From Pseudomonas sp. R4-35-07 (GTDB lineage Bacteria; Pseudomonadota; Gammaproteobacteria; Pseudomonadales; Pseudomonadaceae), in assembly GCF_003852235.1 (NCBI RefSeq), contig NZ_CP027732.1:4464001-4528000 (forward strand): DNA of 64,000 nucleotides. Direction: 5' to 3'. The stretch's first letter is position 1; every line of letters begins with the position of its first letter. The position numbers were made by a program, and so were the translations under genes. The notes beneath the pieces are model-generated. The model saw only the letters and a list, made by a program, of their open reading frames with translations, was not told the origin of the DNA and did not search any database. Shown piece after piece: positions 45,418 to 53,603 of the stretch.

Positions 45418-46416
45418 TTAAGCGTGGCCAGGGGCCTGGGCCTTCCACCAGGTACAGAACTCGTCGAGGGCGCTCCACAGGCTGACCTTGGGCTCATAGT
45501 CGAGATAATGCCGCGCCCGGCTGATGTCGAGGGTGAAATTTTTGTTCATGACCTGCATGCCCAGGCGTGACAACGACGGCTCCGGCCGCCCCGGCCACAT
45601 TGCGCAGAACGCCTCATTCAAAGCCGCCATGCTGTAGGACAAACCATAGGAGCGATAGCGGGTGACCTGCGGCAGGTCCATTTGTCGCATCACGTAGTTG
45701 ACCACGTCCCACACCGGCACCGGCGTGCCATTGCTGATGTTGTAGGCCTTGCCCAACGCCGAACCAGGCGCCAGCAAACTGCTGAGCAGCGCCTCGTTAA
45801 GGTTGTGCACGCTGGTGAAATCGACCTTGTTGAGGCCGTCACCGACGATGGCCAGGCGGTTCTTGCGCTGCATTTTCAACAGGCGCGGGAACAGGCTCAT
45901 GTCACCGGCACCGGTGACGAAACGCGGGCGCAGGGCCAGCACTTCCAGACCGAATTCCTGGGCCCCGAAGACCTTCTGCTCCGCCAGGTATTTGGTCGCC
46001 GCATAAGGATGCTTGAAGCGCTTGGGCACTTGCTCTTCGGTCAGCCCCAAGTGGTCGCGCCCATCGAAATAGATGGAGGGCGAGGACAGATGCACCAACC
46101 GCCCGACCCGCTGCTTGAGGCACGCTTCGACGACGTTCTCGGTGACCAGCACATTGCCCTGATGGAAATCCTGATACTTGCCCCACAGCCCGACGGCACC
46201 GGCGCAATGCACCACGGCCTCGACATCACGGCACAGCGCGCGCACCAGGTCGGCATCGTTAAGATCACCCTGGATAAACTCGGCCCCGCGCCGCACCAGA
46301 TGTTCCACACCCTCGGCACGTCGCCCGTTGACCCGCACGTCCAAGCCCTGCTCCAGGGCGAAACGCGCAAAGCGCCCGCCGATGAAGCCGCTTGCGCCGG
46401 TGACCAGAATCTTCAT
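45418..46416 (-). CDS. NAD-dependent epimerase/dehydratase (3-beta-HSD-like)
   Basis: 332 residues from ATG 46416. Extended SDR: TGASGFIGG nucleotide loop (about residues 6-14), VHCAGAVGLWG, LSSPSIYF and catalytic YAATK (about 145-149). The C-terminal half, with DISRARHYLDYEPKVSLWSAL, is of the 3-beta-hydroxysteroid dehydrogenase/isomerase-like type (similar to NsdHL/OleD branch). The substrate in pseudomonads is not known. Confidence 0.84.
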   Translation of the reverse strand: MKILVTGASGFIGGRFARFALEQGLDVRVNGRRAEGVEHLVRRGAEFIQGDLNDADLVRALCRDVEAVVHCAGAVGLWGKYQDFHQGNVLVTENVVEACLKQRVGRLVHLSSPSIYFDGRDHLGLTEEQVPKRFKHPYAATKYLAEQKVFGAQEFGLEVLALRPRFVTGAGDMSLFPRLLKMQRKNRLAIVGDGLNKVDFTSVHNLNEALLSSLLAPGSALGKAYNISNGTPVPVWDVVNYVMRQMDLPQVTRYRSYGLSYSMAALNEAFCAMWPGRPEPSLSRLGMQVMNKNFTLDISRARHYLDYEPKVSLWSALDEFCTWWKAQAPGHA

Positions 46417-46514
46417 GGTGTCTCCTACGGATACAGCTGCAAGCCTCAAGCTGTCAGCTGTAAGTTAAATACGGTCCGCAAGCTCTTCTCTTGCCGCTTG
46501 CAGCTTGACGCTCG

Positions 46515-47411
46515 TCACTGCTGATAGGGCACCAACCATTGCCCACAGACCTGTGCCAGATGCTCGGTCAACAGGCCCAACAGTTGCCCGCCGCTGCGCC
46601 AATGATGCCAGTACAGCGGCACGTCGATGGGCTTATCTGGCAGCAATTCGACCAACAGGCCGTTTTGCAGTTGGTCGCGTACCTGCAGTTCGGGTACCAG
46701 GCCCCAGCCCAGGCCGGCTTCCGTCAGGCGGATAAAGCCTTCGGACGACGGGCATAAATGGTGCTCGAAACCACCGTTCACCCCGAGCGAAGCCAGGTAA
46801 CGGTGTTGCAGGAAATCATCCGGCCCGAACACCAGGGCCGGGGTACTGGCCAGTTGGTCGGCCTGCACGCCAGCGGGGAAGTGCCGCGCGATAAACGCGG
46901 GGCTGGCCAATGCGCGATAACGCATGGCTCCAAGCACAAGGCTGCGGGCGCCGGCCACCGGGCGCTCGCTGGCGCAGATGCAGGCCGCCACTTCACCGGC
47001 GCGCATGCGTTTGAGGCCGACAGTCTGGTCCTCTACCACCAGGTCCAGCAGCAAGTGCTGTTCGGCGCAGAAATCACTCACCGCCAGCGCCCACCAGGTG
47101 GCGAGGCTGTCGGCATTCAGCGCGATGCGCAAGCGCTCGGGCATGCCTTCTTCGTCCAACGCAGGCACCTGGCTTTGCAGGTCGCGCTCCAGCAGCCGCA
47201 CCTGTTGCACATGGTTGAGCAAGCGCCGGCCGATATCGGTGGGGGTCGGCGGCGTTGCCCGTACCAGTACCGGTTGGCCGACGCGCGCTTCCAGCAGCTT
47301 GATCCGCTGGGACACGGCCGACTGCGACAGCCCCAGCACCTGCGCGCCGCGCTCGAAGCCCGCCTGTTCCACTACGGCCGCCAACGCGGAAAGCAATTTA
47401 TAGTCGAACAT
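46515..47411 (-). CDS. argP: LysR-family regulator ArgP
   Basis: 298 residues from ATG 47411. Characteristic IciA/ArgP start MFDYKLLSALAAVVEQAGFE with HTH AAQVLGLSQSAVSQRIKLLE (about 18-37). ArgP activates the lysine/arginine exporter gene argO in response to arginine and represses with lysine. It is divergent from an ACT-type protein and an ArgO/LysE exporter, the expected target. Confidence 0.88.
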   Translation of the reverse strand: MFDYKLLSALAAVVEQAGFERGAQVLGLSQSAVSQRIKLLEARVGQPVLVRATPPTPTDIGRRLLNHVQQVRLLERDLQSQVPALDEEGMPERLRIALNADSLATWWALAVSDFCAEQHLLLDLVVEDQTVGLKRMRAGEVAACICASERPVAGARSLVLGAMRYRALASPAFIARHFPAGVQADQLASTPALVFGPDDFLQHRYLASLGVNGGFEHHLCPSSEGFIRLTEAGLGWGLVPELQVRDQLQNGLLVELLPDKPIDVPLYWHHWRSGGQLLGLLTEHLAQVCGQWLVPYQQ

Positions 47412-47507
47412 CAGTTTCTCTAATGAGCGATCAGTAATATTGATTTTTCTTATACAGCCTGCACCCAGAGAATAGCCAGCATCGCTTCTCTTTATAAGGA
47501 ACCTTCC

Positions 47508-47909
47508 ATGGTTGGCGAAACTTCCCTGGCAACCCTGTTGCGCAGCATGAGCCCTCAGCTCAATGACGGTGACTACGTATTCTGCACCCTGCCCGATCAC
47601 CGCATTCCGGCCAGTTGCGAGGTGATCGGCAGCTTTCGCGAGCCAGAAGGCCTGACGTTGATCCTGGAGCGCCGGCACGCCGAGCAGGCTGGCCTGGCCT
47701 TCGACTATGTGGCGGCATGGATCACCTTGAATGTGCATTCAGCCCTCGAAGCGGTGGGCCTGACCGCTGCGTTCGCCAGCGCGCTGGGAAAAGCCGGTAT
47801 CAGTTGCAACGTGATCGCCGGTTATTACCACGACCACCTGTTTGTCGGTCGCGCGGATGCCGAGCGCGCCCTGCATGTGTTGCACCAGTTGGCGGCGGAC
47901 GCGGAGTAA
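47508..47909 (+). CDS. ACT-domain protein beside the ArgO exporter
   Basis: 133 residues; ATG 47508 follows AAGGA. The ACT-like (CASTOR-type) fold is suggested by LTLILERRHAEQAGL, AWITLNVHSALEAVGLTAAF and the GISCNVIAGYYHDHLFV segment. Such proteins bind amino acids. It precedes argO by five bases, so the two are probably cotranscribed under ArgP. Role is likely sensing of lysine or arginine; inferred. Confidence 0.78.
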   Translation: MVGETSLATLLRSMSPQLNDGDYVFCTLPDHRIPASCEVIGSFREPEGLTLILERRHAEQAGLAFDYVAAWITLNVHSALEAVGLTAAFASALGKAGISCNVIAGYYHDHLFVGRADAERALHVLHQLAADAE

Positions 47910-47914
47910 ACCCT

Positions 47915-48517
47915 ATGTGGCAAAGCTATCTGAATGGGCTGTTGGTGTCCCTCGGTCTGATCATGGCGATCGGCAGCCAAAACGCCTTTGTCTTGGCGCA
48001 AAGCCTGCGCCGTGAACATCACCTGCCGGTGGCCGCGTTGTGCGTGGTGTGTGATGCCTTGCTGGTGGCAGCCGGCGTATTCGGCCTGGCGACGGTGCTG
48101 GCGCAAAGCCCGCTGCTGCTGGGCATTGCCCGTTGGGGCGGCGCGGCGTTCCTGCTGTGGTACGGCACCCTGGCATTGCGTCGAGCGTTTTCGAAACAGA
48201 GCCTGGAGCAAGGCGCACACCTCAAGGTGCGCTCATTGCGCGCGGTGTTGCTCAGCGCCCTGGCGGTGACCCTGCTCAACCCCCACGTGTACCTGGACAC
48301 CGTGCTGTTGATCGGCTCACTGGGCGCGCAGCAAACCGAACCGGGCGCGTATGTAGCGGGCGCCGCCAGCGCTTCGTTGCTGTGGTTCGCAACACTGGCC
48401 CTCGGCGCGGCGTGGTTGGCCCCCTGGCTGGCGCGCCCGGCCACCTGGCGCCTGCTGGACCTGCTGGTGGCCGTGATGATGTTCAGCGTGGCCTACCAAT
48501 TAATCAGTGCGCCATGA
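47915..48517 (+). CDS. argO: LysE/ArgO amino-acid exporter
   Basis: 200 residues from ATG 47915. Six predicted membrane helices, LysE family: LIMAIGSQNAFVLAQSLRREH is the hallmark GxxGPQNAFV-like motif, and LLSALAVTLLNPHVYLDTVLLIG carries the conserved NP. Exports L-arginine (and lysine). Activated by ArgP, whose gene is divergent. Confidence 0.9.
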   Translation: MWQSYLNGLLVSLGLIMAIGSQNAFVLAQSLRREHHLPVAALCVVCDALLVAAGVFGLATVLAQSPLLLGIARWGGAAFLLWYGTLALRRAFSKQSLEQGAHLKVRSLRAVLLSALAVTLLNPHVYLDTVLLIGSLGAQQTEPGAYVAGAASASLLWFATLALGAAWLAPWLARPATWRLLDLLVAVMMFSVAYQLISAP

Positions 48518-48694
48518 ACTTATTCCAAAAGGCTCTGGAACCTCTATCCCACACAGTTGTTGCGTGGTTTTGCCGCACCCCCGGTGCTATGATCCCGAAC
48601 TTGCGCCGCAAAGAGTACAGACTCGCCGGCGCTTGTTTGGCCGCCCGTGATCGGCCTTGCGCTCACCGCAACTGACCTGATTAGGAGAATCATC

Positions 48695-49291
48695 ATGGCT
48701 TTCGAATTGCCGCCGCTGCCCTACGCACACGATGCCCTGCAGCCGCACATCTCCAAGGAAACCCTGGAGTATCACCACGACAAGCACCACAACACCTATG
48801 TCGTGAACCTGAACAACCTGGTGCCAGGCACCGAGTTCGAAGGCAAGACCCTGGAAGAAATCGTCAAGTCTTCCTCGGGCGGTATCTTCAACAACGCCGC
48901 TCAGGTCTGGAACCACACGTTCTACTGGAACTGCCTGGCGCCAAACGCCGGCGGCCAACCTACCGGTGCACTGGCTGAAGCCATCAACGCTGCATTCGGT
49001 TCGTTCGACAAGTTCAAAGAAGAGTTCAGCAAGACGTCCATCGGCACCTTCGGTTCCGGTTGGGGCTGGCTGGTGAAGAAGGCTGACGGTTCCCTGGCCC
49101 TGGCCAGCACCATCGGCGCAGGCAACCCGCTGACCAACGGCGACACCCCGCTGCTGACCTGCGATGTCTGGGAACACGCCTACTACATCGACTACCGCAA
49201 CGTGCGTCCGAAGTATGTAGAAGCGTTCTGGAACCTGGTCAACTGGAAGTTCGTGGCCGAGCAGTTCGAAGGCAAGACCTTCACTGCCTAA
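48695..49291 (+). CDS. sodB: Superoxide dismutase [Fe]
   Basis: 198 residues from ATG 48695 (TTAGGAGAAT upstream). Detoxifies superoxide in the cytosol. Metal ligands His27, His74 (NHTFYW), Asp157 and His161 (DVWEHAYY) are present. Gln70 in [10 protein letters not shown] marks the iron rather than the manganese form. Followed by a strong terminator. Confidence 0.97.
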   Translation: MAFELPPLPYAHDALQPHISKETLEYHHDKHHNTYVVNLNNLVPGTEFEGKTLEEIVKSSSGGIFNNAAQVWNHTFYWNCLAPNAGGQPTGALAEAINAAFGSFDKFKEEFSKTSIGTFGSGWGWLVKKADGSLALASTIGAGNPLTNGDTPLLTCDVWEHAYYIDYRNVRPKYVEAFWNLVNWKFVAEQFEGKTFTA

Positions 49292-49312
49292 GCAACGCTT
49301 GCAGTAGAAAGA

Positions 49313-49335
49313 GCCCGGCGATTGCCGGGCTTTTT
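49313..49335 (+). terminator. Rho-independent terminator of sodB
   Basis: GCCCGGC / GCCGGGC stem around GATT, then TTTTT. Confidence 0.9.
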
Positions 49336-49372
49336 CATGGGCGCTGGAAAGTAGCGAGTTGGTTGGAATCGT

Positions 49373-49401
49373 GGAACTCGCCGAAGGGAATTTGCCACGC
49401 A
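49373..49401 (+). promoter_or_regulatory. Candidate hrp box (HrpL/RspL promoter)
   Basis: GGAACT, 16 bases, CCACGCA. It fits the GGAACC-N15/16-CCACNNA type III secretion promoter with a single change in the upstream box. It ends 45 bases before the start of the 59-residue gene. Confidence 0.55.
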
Positions 49402-49446
49402 CTGAGTGAGAGGAATAACCCTCTCGCGCTCTTCTGGAGAAAAAAG

Positions 49447-49626
49447 ATGGAAGAAATCGGAAAAGCAGGCGGGCAGATGGCGATGCAACTCATCAGCGGC
49501 CTGATGAAAGGTCTTGCCGGTGGTGCAGGTGGCGGCGGCGATGAAGGTGGCGCGAAAGCACCAGAGCGCCCCGGTGAGGACAACATGCCACCGCCACCGC
49601 CGAAGATTGATTTTTCAGTCAGTTAA
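49447..49626 (+). CDS. Small glycine- and proline-rich protein under a candidate hrp box
   Basis: 59 residues from ATG 49447 (GGAG 7 bases upstream). A helical N-terminus (MEEIGKAGGQMAMQLISGL), a glycine run (GLAGGAGGGGDEGG) and a proline cluster (MPPPPPKIDF). No cysteine, no signal peptide. These traits recall small type III-secreted helper proteins (harpin-like), and the upstream box fits. No sequence family recognised. An inverted repeat in its leader (GAGAGG / CCTCTC, 49408-49425) is also notable. Confidence 0.6.
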   Translation: MEEIGKAGGQMAMQLISGLMKGLAGGAGGGGDEGGAKAPERPGEDNMPPPPPKIDFSVS

Positions 49627-49836
49627 TCAATGCGTTTGAAATGCCAAGCTACCGTTGGCATGCAGCGCGTTAGTCAAACAGTCAGACGGCGGAACGAATC
49701 CGCCGTTTTTCTGGTTTTTTCCTTCCTGTCAGGTGTGAAGTCGCCTTGCGCGCCAATGTTCCTTTGACTGCCATCGCCCGATTGCCAATACTCATGGCAT
49801 ATTGAAGGCCACCCGCATGAGACAAGGAATGCCCCT

Positions 49837-51888
49837 TTGAAGCTGGAACTCAAAAACAGCTTGTCGGTGAAGTTGCTACGGGTTGTCTTGCTCTCGGCAT
49901 TGATCGTGGGCGTAGCGCTGAGCGTGGCGCAGATCGTGTTCGATGCCTACAAGACGCGCCAGGCCGTGGCCGGTGATGCCCAACGTATTCTCGACATGTT
50001 TCGCGACCCCTCGACCCAGGCCGTGTATAGCCTGGACCGCGAAATGGGCATGCAGGTGATCGAAGGATTGTTCCAGGATGACGCCGTGCGCATCGCGTCC
50101 ATCGGTCATCCCAACGAAACCATGCTCGCGGAAAAAAGCCGCGCCTTGCAGCACTCTTCCAGCCGCTGGTTGACCGACCTGATTCTCGGGCAGGAGCGCA
50201 CTTTCACCACCGCACTGGTCGGCAAGGGCCCCTACAGCGAGTATTACGGCGACCTGAGCATTACCCTCGACACCGCCACCTACGGCGAAGGCTTTATTGT
50301 CAGCTCAGTGATCATCTTTATTTCCGGCGTGCTGCGCGCCCTGGCCATGGGCCTGGTGCTGTACCTGGTGTATCACTGGCTGCTGACCAAACCGCTGTCG
50401 CGGATTATCGAACACCTGACGTCGATCAACCCGGACCGGCCCAGCGAGCACAAGATCCCGCAGCTCAAGGGGCATGAACGTAATGAGCTGGGCCTGTGGA
50501 TAAACACCGCCAACCAGTTGCTTGAATCCATCGAACGCAACACCCACCTGCGCCACGCGGCCGAGTCCAGCCTGTTGCGCATGGCCCAGTATGACTTTCT
50601 CACCGGCCTGCCGAACCGCCAGAAGTTGCAGGAGCAACTGGACAGGATCCTGACCGATGCCGGCCGTCGCCAGCGCCGGGTGGCGGTGCTGTGCGTAGGA
50701 TTGGATGACTTCAAGAGCGTCAACGAACAATTCACCTACCAGAACGGCGACAAACTGCTGCTGGCGCTGGCCGATCGTTTGCGCGCCCATAGCGGTCGCC
50801 TCGGCGCGCTCGCGCGCCTGGGGGGCGACCAGTTCGCCTTGGTGCAAGCCGATATCGACCAGCCCTACGAAGCCGCCGAGCTGGCGCAAAGCATCCTGGA
50901 CGACCTGGAAGCGGAATTCGCCCTCGACCAGGACCAGATTCGTTTGCGCGCCACCATCGGCATCACCTTGTTCCCGGAAGACGGCGACAGCACGGAGAAA
51001 TTGCTGCAAAAGGCCGAACAGACCATGACCCTGGCCAAAAGCCGCTCGCGCAACCGTTATCAGTTTTATATCGCCAGCGTCGACAGCGAAATGCGTCGGC
51101 GCCGTGAGCTGGAAAAAGACCTGCGCGATGCCTTGAGCCGCGACCAGTTCCACTTGGTGTACCAACCGCAGATCAGCTATCGCGACCTGCGCGTGGTTGG
51201 TGTAGAGGCGTTGATTCGCTGGCAGCACCCGGAACACGGCCTGGTTCCGCCGGACCTGTTCATCCCGCTGGCGGAACAGAATGGCACCATCATTCCCATC
51301 GGCGAATGGGTGCTTGACCAGGCGTGCCGCCAACTGCGCGAATGGCATGATCAGGGTTTCACCGAGCTGCGCATGGCGGTCAACCTGTCCACCGTGCAGT
51401 TGCACCACACCGAGTTGCCGCGGGTGGTCAACAACCTGATGCAGATTTACCGCCTGCCGCCGCGCAGCCTGGAGCTGGAAGTCACCGAAACGGGCCTGAT
51501 GGAAGACATCAGCACCGCCGCCCAACACCTGTTGAGCCTGCGTCGTTCGGGGGCGCTGATCGCCATCGATGACTTCGGCACCGGTTATTCATCCCTCAGT
51601 TACCTCAAAAGCCTGCCGCTGGACAAGATCAAGATCGACAAGAGCTTCGTCCAGGACCTGCTGGACGTAGACGACGATGCGACCATCGTGCGGGCGATTA
51701 TCCAACTGGGCAAAAGCCTGGGCATGCAGGTGATTGCCGAAGGCGTGGAGACCGCCGAACAGGAGGCCTACATCATTTCCGAGGGCTGCCATGAAGGCCA
51801 GGGTTACTACTACAGCAAACCGCTGCCGGCCCGGGAGTTGGCGGCTTACTTGAAACAATCGGAACGCAATAACGCGGCGATTCTTTGA
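49837..51888 (+). CDS. Membrane GGDEF-EAL protein (c-di-GMP turnover)
   Basis: 683 residues, TTG start at 49837 (AAGGAA about 8 bases upstream). Membrane helices at about 15-36 and 152-182 enclose a periplasmic sensor domain; a HAMP-like segment follows (about 184-236). GGDEF domain about 250-412 with a changed signature GGDQF (329-333), so cyclase activity is doubtful. EAL domain about 430-677 keeps EAL (457-459), DDFGTGYSSLSYL and KIDKSFV, so c-di-GMP phosphodiesterase activity is likely. Controls biofilm or motility through c-di-GMP; the signal is unknown. Confidence 0.87.
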   Translation: MKLELKNSLSVKLLRVVLLSALIVGVALSVAQIVFDAYKTRQAVAGDAQRILDMFRDPSTQAVYSLDREMGMQVIEGLFQDDAVRIASIGHPNETMLAEKSRALQHSSSRWLTDLILGQERTFTTALVGKGPYSEYYGDLSITLDTATYGEGFIVSSVIIFISGVLRALAMGLVLYLVYHWLLTKPLSRIIEHLTSINPDRPSEHKIPQLKGHERNELGLWINTANQLLESIERNTHLRHAAESSLLRMAQYDFLTGLPNRQKLQEQLDRILTDAGRRQRRVAVLCVGLDDFKSVNEQFTYQNGDKLLLALADRLRAHSGRLGALARLGGDQFALVQADIDQPYEAAELAQSILDDLEAEFALDQDQIRLRATIGITLFPEDGDSTEKLLQKAEQTMTLAKSRSRNRYQFYIASVDSEMRRRRELEKDLRDALSRDQFHLVYQPQISYRDLRVVGVEALIRWQHPEHGLVPPDLFIPLAEQNGTIIPIGEWVLDQACRQLREWHDQGFTELRMAVNLSTVQLHHTELPRVVNNLMQIYRLPPRSLELEVTETGLMEDISTAAQHLLSLRRSGALIAIDDFGTGYSSLSYLKSLPLDKIKIDKSFVQDLLDVDDDATIVRAIIQLGKSLGMQVIAEGVETAEQEAYIISEGCHEGQGYYYSKPLPARELAAYLKQSERNNAAIL

Positions 51889-51936
51889 GCGGGCCGAACG
51901 ATTCCAAATATTTCACGCGTATAAGCCTTTACACAA

Positions 51937-51955
51937 AATGCAAATCTTTCGCATT
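51937..51955 (+). promoter_or_regulatory. Probable Fur box upstream of the imelysin gene
   Basis: AATGCAAATCTTTCGCATT, a 19-base inverted repeat that agrees with the Pseudomonas Fur box at 17 of 19 positions by my count. It lies 60 bases before the ATG at 52016. Confidence 0.7.
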
Positions 51956-52015
51956 ATGTCGCAGCTTTTGCGCCCGCGCGCGCGCCCTATCAACAACCGA
52001 AGCAGGATGTTCGCC

Positions 52016-53356
52016 ATGATTCGTATGCCCCTGGCCACCGCCAGTCTGCTGGCTATCGCCATTTCTCTCGCCGGTTGCGGCGAAGGTAAAGACAAGGCCG
52101 CCGCGCCTCAGGCGCCTGCCGCTGCCAGCACTACCGCCCCAGCGCCCGCCGCGCCTGCGGGCCAGGTCGACGAGGCTGCCGCCAAGGCCGTGGTCGCGCA
52201 TTACGCAGACATGGTGTTTGCGGTGTACAGCGACGCCGAGTCCACCGCGAAAACCCTGCAGACCGCCATCGACACCTTCCTGGCCAACCCGAACGACGAC
52301 ACGCTCAAAGCGGCCCGTACCGCCTGGATCGCTGCGCGCGTACCTTACCTGCAGAGTGAAGTGTTCCGCTTCGGCAACACCATCATCGACGACTGGGAAG
52401 GCCAGGTGAACGCCTGGCCCCTGGACGAGGGGCTGATCGACTATGTCGACAAATCCTACGAACACGCACTGGGCAATCCAGGCGCCAACGCCAACATCAT
52501 CGCCAACACCGAGGTACAGGTCGGCGAAGACAAGGTCGACGTCAAGGAGATCACCCCGGAAAAACTCGCGAGCCTCAATGAGCTGGGCGGTTCCGAAGCC
52601 AACGTCGCCACCGGCTATCACGCCATCGAATTCCTGCTCTGGGGCCAGGACCTCAACGGTACCGGTCCAGGCGCCGGGAACCGCCCGGCCTCGGATTACA
52701 TGACCGGTGACGGTGCCACCGGCGGCCACAACGAGCGTCGTCGTACCTACCTGCGCGCCGTAACCCAGCTGCTGGTCAGCGACCTGCAGGAAATGGTCGG
52801 CAACTGGAAGCCCAACGTCGAAGACAACTACCGCGCCACCCTGGAGTCGGAACCGGCTACCGACGGCCTGCGCAAAATGTTGTTCGGCATGGGCAGCCTG
52901 TCCCTCGGCGAGCTGGCTGGCGAACGCATGAAGGTGTCCCTGGAGGCCAACTCGCCGGAAGACGAGCAGGACTGCTTCAGCGACAACACGCATAACTCGC
53001 ACTTCTATGACGCCAAGGGCATCCGCAACGTCTACCTGGGCGAGTACACCCGCGTCGACGGCAACAAGCTGACCGGCCCGAGCCTGTCGTCCCTGGTTGC
53101 CAAAGCCGACCCGGCGGCCGATGCAGCCCTCAAGGCTGACCTGGCGGCGACCGAAGCGAAGATCCAGGTGATGGTTGACCACGCCGCCAAGGGCGAGCAC
53201 TACGACCAGTTGATCGCAGCCGGTAACGATGCGGGTAACCAGATCGTGCGTGACGCAATCGCTGCACTGGTCAAGCAGACCGGTTCAATCGAAGCCGCTG
53301 CGGGCAAACTGGGCATCAGCGACCTGAACCCGGACAGCGCTGATCACGAGTTCTGA
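52016..53356 (+). CDS. Imelysin-family iron-regulated lipoprotein
   Basis: 446 residues from ATG 52016 (AGGA 9-10 bases upstream; the longer frame to 51938 would cover the Fur box). Lipoprotein signal peptide with lipobox LAGC (Cys21), then an Ala/Pro-rich linker and the imelysin peptidase-like M75 domain with its GxHxxE motif (TGYHAIEFLLWG). The fold is found in IrpA and EfeO iron-uptake proteins; it is not a proven peptidase. The Fur box fits induction in low iron. Ends in a terminator. Confidence 0.88.
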   Translation: MIRMPLATASLLAIAISLAGCGEGKDKAAAPQAPAAASTTAPAPAAPAGQVDEAAAKAVVAHYADMVFAVYSDAESTAKTLQTAIDTFLANPNDDTLKAARTAWIAARVPYLQSEVFRFGNTIIDDWEGQVNAWPLDEGLIDYVDKSYEHALGNPGANANIIANTEVQVGEDKVDVKEITPEKLASLNELGGSEANVATGYHAIEFLLWGQDLNGTGPGAGNRPASDYMTGDGATGGHNERRRTYLRAVTQLLVSDLQEMVGNWKPNVEDNYRATLESEPATDGLRKMLFGMGSLSLGELAGERMKVSLEANSPEDEQDCFSDNTHNSHFYDAKGIRNVYLGEYTRVDGNKLTGPSLSSLVAKADPAADAALKADLAATEAKIQVMVDHAAKGEHYDQLIAAGNDAGNQIVRDAIAALVKQTGSIEAAAGKLGISDLNPDSADHEF

Positions 53357-53375
53357 TCGAAGCGCAGTTGAATGA

Positions 53376-53399
53376 GGCGACCTTTGGGTCGCCTTTTTT
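53376..53399 (+). terminator. Rho-independent terminator of the imelysin gene
   Basis: GGCGACC / GGTCGCC stem, TTTG loop, then T-run. Confidence 0.88.
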
Positions 53400-53426
53400 A
53401 TTCAATCTGTCCAGCACAGTGAATCC

Positions 53427-53518
53427 ATGTGGGAGGGGGCTTGCTCCCGATAGCGGTGTGTCAGTGACAAATGTATTTGCTGACCCGGCGCCATCGGGAG
53501 CAAGCCCCCTCCCACAGT
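53427..53518. repeat. REP pair, GTGGGAGGGGGCTTGC family
   Basis: Inverted units between the imelysin gene and trkH. Confidence 0.9.
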
Positions 53519-53603
53519 TGATCCCCGTTGTTTCCAAGTCCGCCGGTTTACATGCCCTGCACCGCAGGTAGAATGGCGCCACCCCCACACCTGAGCGAAC
53601 TTC

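Noticed and set aside
47496..47525. GGAACC near 47500 as a third hrp box
   Set aside because: No CCAC at the right distance; the motif overlaps the ribosome site of the ACT gene.
51929..53200. 423-codon minus-strand frame
   Set aside because: Antisense shadow of the imelysin gene.
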